This document shows, piece by piece, positions 1 through 3,722 of a stretch of 5,168 nucleotides of DNA. Position numbers and translations under genes: made by a program. This DNA comes from Aquitalea sp. (lineage in GTDB: Bacteria > Pseudomonadota > Gammaproteobacteria > Burkholderiales > Chromobacteriaceae): NCBI GenBank assembly GCA_019232735.1, contig JAFANL010000012.1:1-5168 (forward strand), given 5' to 3'. The notes under the pieces are model-generated. The model made no database searches. It saw nothing but the letters and a program-made list of their open reading frames with translations, and had not been told where the DNA came from. Position 1 is the stretch's first letter, and each line of letters opens with the position of its first letter.

Positions 1-185
1 CGCTGTGATGGCGACCACCACAGTATGGGTTCTTCAGCGGAAAACCAGGGAAAGATGCCTTGGGAGTACCCCAGCAGCAAGCGCGCCGGGGATAGATCCC
101 CCCCGGCAGCCAACAGGCCATCCGGTTCGCTTAGCGCGCTGCGAACCGGAGGAAAAACCAGCTCGTGTCCGAGCCAGGGAATCAT
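1..185 (-). CDS. aat: Leucyl/phenylalanyl-tRNA--protein transferase, N-terminal part (runs off the left edge)
   Basis: Aat is a cytoplasmic enzyme that moves Leu or Phe from an aminoacyl-tRNA onto proteins with N-terminal Lys or Arg, marking them for ClpS/ClpAP degradation (bacterial N-degron pathway). Translating the minus strand from the ATG at 185-183 gives 61 residues starting MIPWLGHELVFPPV. Family hallmarks follow in order: EPDGLLAAGGDLSP (about residues 20-33), GYSQGIFPWFS (39-49) and LWWSPSQ (55-61), with an Arg codon beginning at the edge. This matches the start of E. coli Aat closely, as I recall it. The ATG shares its A with the last base of the fur TAA stop (TAATG). I see no good Shine-Dalgarno sequence, so translation is probably coupled to fur. 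Full-length family members are roughly 220-250 residues, so most of the gene lies outside. Identification is near certain; activity cannot be judged because the rest of the protein is missing. Confidence 0.93.
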   Translation of the reverse strand, partial: MIPWLGHELVFPPVRSALSEPDGLLAAGGDLSPARLLLGYSQGIFPWFSAEEPILWWSPSQ

Positions 186-613
186 TATTTGTGGCCGGAC
201 TTGCCCTGGCAGGCAACGCATTCGCCGTACAGATACAGGGCGTGCTCGGCAATGCGGAAGCCATGCTGTGCGGCGATACGGTCTTGCAGCGCTTCGATTT
301 CAGGATCGAAGAACTCCATCACGCTGCCACACTTCACACACACCATGTGATCGTGATGGCCGCCCTGATTCAGTTCATACACGGCCTTGCCGGATTCGAA
401 ATGGTGACGCACCAGAATGCCGGCCTGCTCGAACTGGGTGAGCACGCGATAAATGGTGGCCAGACCGATATCGATATTCTCGGCCAGCAGTTTGCGGTAG
501 ACATCTTCGGCAGACATGTGGCGATCTTCGGTCATCTCGAACAGGTCGAGAATTTTCAGACGCGGACCGGTCGCTTTCAGGCCGATATCTTTAAGGTGAC
601 TGGCTTTGCTCAT
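185..613 (-). CDS. fur: Ferric uptake regulator Fur, 142 aa
   Basis: Fur is a cytoplasmic dimeric repressor that binds DNA when loaded with Fe(II) and controls iron uptake and related genes. The N-terminal winged helix (about 1-80) contains GLKATGPRLKIL (11-22), SAEDVYRKL (34-42) and the recognition helix IGLATIYRVLTQFE (49-62). The dimerisation domain has the metal-binding HHDH (86-89), candidate ligands H32, E80, E100/E105/E107 and H124, and a CxxC (C92, C95). A second CxxC (C132, C135) lies close to the C-terminus. The frame is open upstream to 676, but Fur homology begins at the ATG at 613; the upstream residues (MLGKAMKRLY...) look non-Fur, so I place the start at 613. No clear Shine-Dalgarno sequence precedes it (the leader reads TTTATATCACG before ATG). 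Length is normal for the family (E. coli Fur is 148). It is divergent from bamE and its stop overlaps the aat start by one base. Confidence 0.96.
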   Translation of the reverse strand: MSKASHLKDIGLKATGPRLKILDLFEMTEDRHMSAEDVYRKLLAENIDIGLATIYRVLTQFEQAGILVRHHFESGKAVYELNQGGHHDHMVCVKCGSVMEFFDPEIEALQDRIAAQHGFRIAEHALYLYGECVACQGKSGHK

Positions 614-642
614 CGTGATATAAATTGGGTCGATTTTTGAAG

Positions 643-662
643 CATGATAAAGCCTTTTCATG
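643..662. promoter_or_regulatory. Imperfect palindrome, possible regulator-binding site (weak Fur-box resemblance)
   Basis: The 20 bases starting CATGATAAAG and ending CTTTTCATG match their own reverse complement at 16 of 20 positions. The half TGATAA (645-650) equals a Fur-box half site. The other half, TTTTCA (655-660), matches poorly, and the inner spacer is 4 bases rather than the 3 of the inverted-repeat consensus. It covers the proposed fur -10 element, where a repressor would act. Fur autoregulation is well known in other bacteria, but the match here is too loose to call this a Fur box. Confidence 0.25.
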
Positions 663-700
663 GCTTTGCCTAACACCGCCAGTTAAATACTCAGCCCATC

Positions 701-704
701 GGAG
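701..704 (+). promoter_or_regulatory. bamE ribosome binding site
   Basis: GGAG lies 4 bases before the ATG at 709 (GGAGTCCC then ATG). The spacing is on the short side. It supports 709 as the start over the upstream in-frame ATG at 625, because the resulting protein then begins directly with a lipoprotein signal peptide. Confidence 0.6.
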
Positions 705-708
705 TCCC

Positions 709-1116
709 ATGCGCGCCCTGATCATCGCTGCCGTCATTGCCCTCTCCGGCTGCACCTCCATGAATCCCATCAACTGGATCACTCCGCACAAGATGGAGAT
801 CCAGCAAGGCAACTATGTCACTGAAGATGCCGTGGCCAAACTGAAGCCCGGCATGACACGTTCCCAGGTGCGTTTCCTGCTGGGCACGCCCTTGTTGACC
901 GACTCTTTCCACAACAACCGCTGGGACTATCCATACCAGGATAGCAAGCAGGGCAAGCTGGTGGACAAGAAGCTGTTGACCGTTTTCTTTGAAGGCGACA
1001 GCATGGTCCGTGTCGAAGGCACGGCCCAGCCTGCCGAACGCGCCATTCTGCCGGTGGATGCTTCAGCCCCCGCCCAGCAAGCCAAACCTGCCGCCCAGGA
1101 AGCAGCCAAGCAATGA
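709..1116 (+). CDS. bamE: Outer membrane protein assembly factor BamE (SmpA/OmlA lipoprotein), 135 aa
   Basis: BamE is a small lipoprotein of the inner face of the outer membrane and an accessory subunit of the BAM machine that folds beta-barrel proteins. From the ATG at 709 a very short signal peptide (MRALIIAAVIALSG) ends in a lipobox LSGC with the lipidated Cys at residue 15. The next residue is Thr, not Asp, consistent with outer-membrane sorting. The SmpA/OmlA domain spans about 30-103: QQGNYVTEDAVAKLKPGMT (32-50), the QVRFLLGTPLLTD segment (53-65), WDYPYQ (72-77) and a TVFFEGDSMVRVEG strand pair (91-104). GNYV is the typical BamE motif. After about residue 106 comes an Ala/Pro/Gln/Lys-rich tail of about 30 residues, making it longer than E. 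coli BamE (113 aa). The frame is open upstream to 625, but that extension would bury the signal peptide. The stop overlaps the dapB start (ATGA), implying a shared transcript. Confidence 0.94.
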   Translation: MRALIIAAVIALSGCTSMNPINWITPHKMEIQQGNYVTEDAVAKLKPGMTRSQVRFLLGTPLLTDSFHNNRWDYPYQDSKQGKLVDKKLLTVFFEGDSMVRVEGTAQPAERAILPVDASAPAQQAKPAAQEAAKQ

Positions 1117-1919
1117 GTGAACTGAATATCGTCATCGTCGGCGCCGCCGGGCGCATGGGTCGTACGCTGATCGAATCCGTACTGGCCACCCCGGGTGCCA
1201 AACTGTACGCCGCCGTGGATCGTGCCGGTTCCGACTTCATCGGTCAGGATGCCGGCCTGTTCATCGGCCAGCAGACCGGAGTTAAAATTTCCAGCGATTT
1301 TGCCAGCGCCGTGCAGGGGGCCCATGTCGTCATCGACTTTACCCGCCCGGAAGGCACGCTGGAGCATCTGGCGCTGTGCCAACAGCATGGTGTGCAGATG
1401 ATTATCGGCACCACGGGCTTTGATGATGCCGGCAAGGCCGCCATCAAGGCGGCAGCAGAGCAGATCGGCATCGTGTTTGCCTCCAACTTCAGCGTCGGGG
1501 TCAACCTCACCTTCAAGCTGCTGGACATGGCTGCTCGCGTATTGAACGAAGGCTACGACATCGAGATCACCGAGGCACACCATCGCTTCAAGGTGGATGC
1601 TCCGTCCGGTACCGCACTGCGCATGGGCGAGGTGATTGCTGATGCCCTGGGCCGCGACCTGAAGGAATGTGCAGTCTACGGCCGTGAAGGCGTCACTGGC
1701 GAACGCGACCCCAACACCATCGGCTTTGCCACGGTGCGCGCCGGCGATGTAGTGGGCGATCACACCGTGCTGTTCGCCACGCTGGGCGAGCGTGTGGAAA
1801 TCACCCACAAGGCCTCCAGCCGCGCCACCTTTTCCAATGGTGCGGTACGCGCTGCCAAATGGCTGTCTGACAAGCCGTCCGGCCTGTTTGACATGCAGGA
1901 CGTACTGGGCCTGCGCTAA
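1113..1919 (+). CDS. dapB: 4-hydroxy-tetrahydrodipicolinate reductase DapB, 268 aa
   Basis: DapB is a cytoplasmic homotetrameric enzyme that reduces the DapA product to tetrahydrodipicolinate with NAD(P)H, on the route to diaminopimelate for peptidoglycan and to lysine. The N-terminal Rossmann fold shows VIVGAAGRMG (7-16), an acidic residue D36 after the second strand, HVVIDFTRPEGT (71-82) and IIGTTGF (97-103). The substrate domain has ASNFSVGVNL (123-132) and the signature EAHHRFKVDAPSGTAL (154-169), with catalytic H156/H157 and K160 and the G166-T167 substrate loop. The GFATVRAGDVVGDHTV segment (204-219) and the FDMQDVLGL C-terminus are also typical. All key residues are present and length is normal (E. 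coli DapB is 273). The start ATG sits inside the end of bamE with a 4-base ATGA overlap. The nearest purine-rich stretch (AGGAAG, 1097-1102) is far from the start, so coupling to bamE translation is likely. A 44-base gap with a hairpin follows. Confidence 0.97.
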   Translation: MSELNIVIVGAAGRMGRTLIESVLATPGAKLYAAVDRAGSDFIGQDAGLFIGQQTGVKISSDFASAVQGAHVVIDFTRPEGTLEHLALCQQHGVQMIIGTTGFDDAGKAAIKAAAEQIGIVFASNFSVGVNLTFKLLDMAARVLNEGYDIEITEAHHRFKVDAPSGTALRMGEVIADALGRDLKECAVYGREGVTGERDPNTIGFATVRAGDVVGDHTVLFATLGERVEITHKASSRATFSNGAVRAAKWLSDKPSGLFDMQDVLGLR

Positions 1920-1926
1920 GGCCTGC

Positions 1927-1952
1927 GGAGCCTGGCCGTCCTGGCCGGCTCC
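1927..1952 (+). terminator. GC-rich hairpin between dapB and the ABC permease (possible terminator or attenuator)
   Basis: GGAGCC (1927-1932) pairs with GGCTCC (1947-1952), and GGCC (1934-1937) with GGCC (1943-1946). This gives a 10-pair stem with one bulged T (1933) and a 5-base loop GTCCT. It is followed by CTTCCCTCCCC, which is pyrimidine-rich but lacks a run of T. It starts 7 bases after the dapB stop and ends 11 bases before the permease ATG. A strong intrinsic terminator is unlikely without a T tract; partial termination, a Rho-related element or an effect on translation initiation are all possible. Confidence 0.4.
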
Positions 1953-1963
1953 CTTCCCTCCCC

Positions 1964-2944
1964 ATGTTCCGCCCCTCTGCACTGTATCTGTTCCTGTCCT
2001 TGGCACTGCTGCTGAGCAGTCTGTTTTCCTTGCTGCAAGGCAGCGGCATCGACTTTGCCCTGCTCTATCACGGCCAGCCACTACCCGCACTGGAGCAGCA
2101 TCTGTTGTTGCAACTGCGCTTGCCACGGCTGCTGCTGGCGCTATGTACCGGCATGCTGCTTGGTAGCGCCGGGGTCGCCATCCAGGCCCGCTTTCGCAAT
2201 CCGCTAGCCGAGCCTGGTCTGCTGGGCATCTATAGCGGGGCGGCACTGGCGGCAGCACTGGCGCTAAGCCTGGGAGCCGGCATGTTGACGGTGTCGCTGG
2301 CCGGCTTTGCCGGCAGCCTGCTGGCATTACTGGCCATCCGGCTATTGCTGGCCCGCAGTCACCCTGCCGACGGCAGCAGACTGATTCTGTGCGGCGTAGC
2401 CATCACGACCTTGCTGGGCAGTTTGCTGACCTTGCTGATCACCACCTTGCCGGACGGCTCGCTACGCAGCATTACTTTCTGGCTGATGGGTAGCTTTGCC
2501 AATGCCGAATGGACCCATGCTCAACTACAGCTATTGGCCCTGCCGCTGGTCTGGTGCGGACTATTCCGCCAATGGCGGCTGCTGAACGCCTTGCAACTGG
2601 GGGAGATGACGGCGTTTCACCTTGGTTTTGAGGTCCACCGCGGCGCCTGGCTGGTGGTTGTGCTGGCCTCCCTGGCCGCCGGCGTGGTGGTCTCCAGCTG
2701 CGGCATGATTGGCTTTGTCGGCCTGCTGGCCCCGCATCTGGCACGTCTGCTGCTGGGCAGCGATGCCCGACGCCTGTTGCTGGCCGCCCCGCTGCTGGGC
2801 GGCTGGCTGACCGTCAGTGCTGACTGGCTGGCGCGTAGCCTGCTGGCTCCTGCCGAACTGCCGGTGGGGGTGATTACCAGCTTGCTGGGGGCACCATTTT
2901 TCCTGTGGCTGCTGCTACGCAAGCAGGAGTCTTCCCATGCTTGA
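1964..2944 (+). CDS. FecCD/BtuC-family ABC importer permease (haem, siderophore or cobalamin class), 326 aa
   Basis: This is the inner-membrane subunit of a type II ABC importer, which as a homodimer forms the channel for metal chelates. The protein is strongly hydrophobic with about 9-10 transmembrane stretches, the first at residues 5-25. FecCD hallmarks in order: LRLPRLLLAL (51-60), RNPLAEPGLLGIYSGAA (78-94), TFWLMGSF (171-178), the coupling segment LNALQLGEMTAFHLGFEV (207-224), GFVGLLAPHLARLLLGSD (250-267) and AELPVGVITSLLGAPFFLWLL (297-317). Length is close to E. coli BtuC (326). The ATG at 1964 is preceded by CTCCCTTCCCTCCCC and has no Shine-Dalgarno sequence; the next in-frame Met (residue 64) is too late, so the start is chosen by homology. 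The ATPase gene overlaps the end by 8 bases. No substrate-binding protein is nearby, and no AT-rich Fur-box-like sequence lies in the 44 bases upstream. Family is certain; substrate is not. Confidence 0.92.
   Translation: MFRPSALYLFLSLALLLSSLFSLLQGSGIDFALLYHGQPLPALEQHLLLQLRLPRLLLALCTGMLLGSAGVAIQARFRNPLAEPGLLGIYSGAALAAALALSLGAGMLTVSLAGFAGSLLALLAIRLLLARSHPADGSRLILCGVAITTLLGSLLTLLITTLPDGSLRSITFWLMGSFANAEWTHAQLQLLALPLVWCGLFRQWRLLNALQLGEMTAFHLGFEVHRGAWLVVVLASLAAGVVVSSCGMIGFVGLLAPHLARLLLGSDARRLLLAAPLLGGWLTVSADWLARSLLAPAELPVGVITSLLGAPFFLWLLLRKQESSHA
2925..2929 (+). promoter_or_regulatory. Ribosome binding site of the ABC ATPase gene
   Basis: AGGAG lies inside the end of the permease gene, 7 bases before the ATG at 2937. 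It is the best Shine-Dalgarno sequence in the window and fixes the ATPase start. It contrasts with the SD-less permease start upstream. Confidence 0.75.
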
Positions 2945-3722
2945 ACTGCGGCAGGTCAGCCTGTTACGACAAGGAAAAACCCTGGTACAGCCGGTATCAC
3001 TACAGGCAGACCTCGGCCAGCTGTGCGCCATTTTAGGACCGAACGGTGCCGGCAAGAGCAGTTTGCTGCAGCTGATGTCAGGCTATCAGCCCGCGAGCAG
3101 CGGTAGCGTGATACTGGATGGGCAGGATATCGCCACCCAGACTCCGGCCTGGCTGGCCTGTCGCCGGGCCGTGGTAGAGCAGCATCCCGCCTGCCCTGAG
3201 GGTTGGTGTGTCAGCGAACTACTGGCCACCGCAGTCTATCTGGCAGCACCGGGCCAGGGCGCAGCCGCCATCCGGCAGGCCGTGGCCTTAAGCCATTGCA
3301 GTGATCTGATCGCACGCAGGCTGGAAACTCTCTCCGGAGGTGAATTGCAGCGAGTGCATCTGGCGCGCGCCTTGTGCCAGTTACTGGCCTCCACACAAAC
3401 AGCACGCTATCTGCTGCTGGACGAGGCCACCTCCGCACTGGACTTTGCCATGGCCGATGCGATGATGACGCAGTTGCGTCGCATTGCCCGCGAACTGAAT
3501 ATCGGCGTGGTGGCCGTCATGCACGACCTGAATCTGGCCCTGCGTCATGCCGACCAGGTACTGCTGCTACGCGATGGCTGTGGCATGGCCTTTGGCAAAA
3601 CCGCGGACATCATGCAAAAACAGCGACTGGAAGCCATTTACGGTATCCGGCTAGCTGAATTGATCAGCCCGGATGCCAGCATCCGGGCCTTTGTCCCGCA
3701 TCCACCCCCTGAGCAGGGTTAG
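2937..3722 (+). CDS. FecE/HmuV/BtuD-type ABC importer ATP-binding protein, 261 aa
   Basis: This is the cytoplasmic ATPase that drives the adjacent permease. Domains in order: Walker A GPNGAGKSS (34-42), Q-loop RRAVVEQHP with Q82, signature LSGGELQRV (132-140), Walker B YLLLDEAT with D162 and E163 (158-164), D-loop SALD (166-169) and switch His in VMHDLNLALRHAD (194-206). The C-terminal IMQKQRLEAIYGIRLAEL (225-242) is the usual end of FecE/HmuV/BtuD proteins. The RRAVVEQ Q-loop context and the extra residues between LARALCQLL and RYLLLDE (about 150-157) resemble haem transporter ATPases (HmuV), and BtuD has a similar insertion. That gives a mild lean to haem, not an assignment. The Walker B segment reads DEAT where DEPT is usual; the catalytic Glu is intact. 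The gene overlaps the permease by 8 bases. Its TAG stop overlaps the stop of the converging SpoVR-family gene. Confidence 0.93.
   Translation: MLELRQVSLLRQGKTLVQPVSLQADLGQLCAILGPNGAGKSSLLQLMSGYQPASSGSVILDGQDIATQTPAWLACRRAVVEQHPACPEGWCVSELLATAVYLAAPGQGAAAIRQAVALSHCSDLIARRLETLSGGELQRVHLARALCQLLASTQTARYLLLDEATSALDFAMADAMMTQLRRIARELNIGVVAVMHDLNLALRHADQVLLLRDGCGMAFGKTADIMQKQRLEAIYGIRLAELISPDASIRAFVPHPPPEQG
3667..3688. terminator. Perfect hairpin near the convergent gene ends (possible weak bidirectional terminator)
   Basis: GCCCGGATG (3667-3675) and CATCCGGGC (3680-3688) form a perfect 9-pair stem with a 4-base loop CCAG. It lies inside the last codons of the ATPase gene and about 30 bases past the SpoVR-gene stop as read on the minus strand. 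On the plus strand it is followed by CTTTGTCCC and on the minus strand by TGATCAATTC, so neither side has a good T tract. There is no intergenic space, so any intrinsic terminator for either gene has to lie within the other gene; this is the best hairpin I see there. Confidence 0.35.

Larger units (their letters stand above)
614..708. promoter_or_regulatory. fur / bamE divergent promoter region
   Basis: This 95-base AT-richer stretch must hold the promoters of both fur (leftward) and bamE (rightward). For fur, a possible minus-strand promoter is TTAGGC (673-668) and TATCAT (649-644) with an 18-base spacer, giving a leader of about 25 bases. For bamE, a possible -10 is TTAAAT/TAAATA at 683-689, but I cannot assign a convincing -35. 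An imperfect palindrome at 643-662 overlaps the proposed fur -10. Closely spaced divergent fur and omlA/bamE genes are known in Pseudomonas. Promoter positions here are pattern-based guesses; that the region is the shared control region is secure from gene orientation. Confidence 0.6.

Noticed and set aside
85..107. GCCGGGG / CCCCGGC inverted repeat near the left edge
   Set aside because: It is explained by the Aat codons for the AAGGDLSPA segment (a G/C-rich conserved motif) and has no T tract.
121..150. Perfect 10-base inverted repeat TCCGGTTCGC / GCGAACCGGA as a fur terminator
   Set aside because: It lies inside the aat coding region, about 35 bases past the fur stop, and on the minus strand it is followed by TGGCCTGTTG with no T run. 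As aat continues through it, a terminator is unlikely.
614..626. TATATC/TTATAT on the minus strand as the fur -10
   Set aside because: It lies only a few bases before the ATG at 613, which would give an essentially leaderless transcript. The TATCAT further upstream is better placed.
5..640. Long plus-strand reading frames opposite fur and aat
   Set aside because: They lie antisense to two clearly recognised genes (aat and fur) and have no family resemblance or ribosome binding site. They are GC-rich shadow frames.
927..2327. A 466-codon minus-strand open frame across bamE, dapB and the permease start
   Set aside because: The translation is low-complexity and Arg/Ala/Gly-rich, with no domain I recognise. 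It lies fully opposite three well-supported genes, and long antisense frames are common in GC-rich DNA.
3374..3658. Short plus-strand frame within the ATPase gene
   Set aside because: It overlaps the ATPase in another frame across the Walker B and switch regions and has no recognisable domain.
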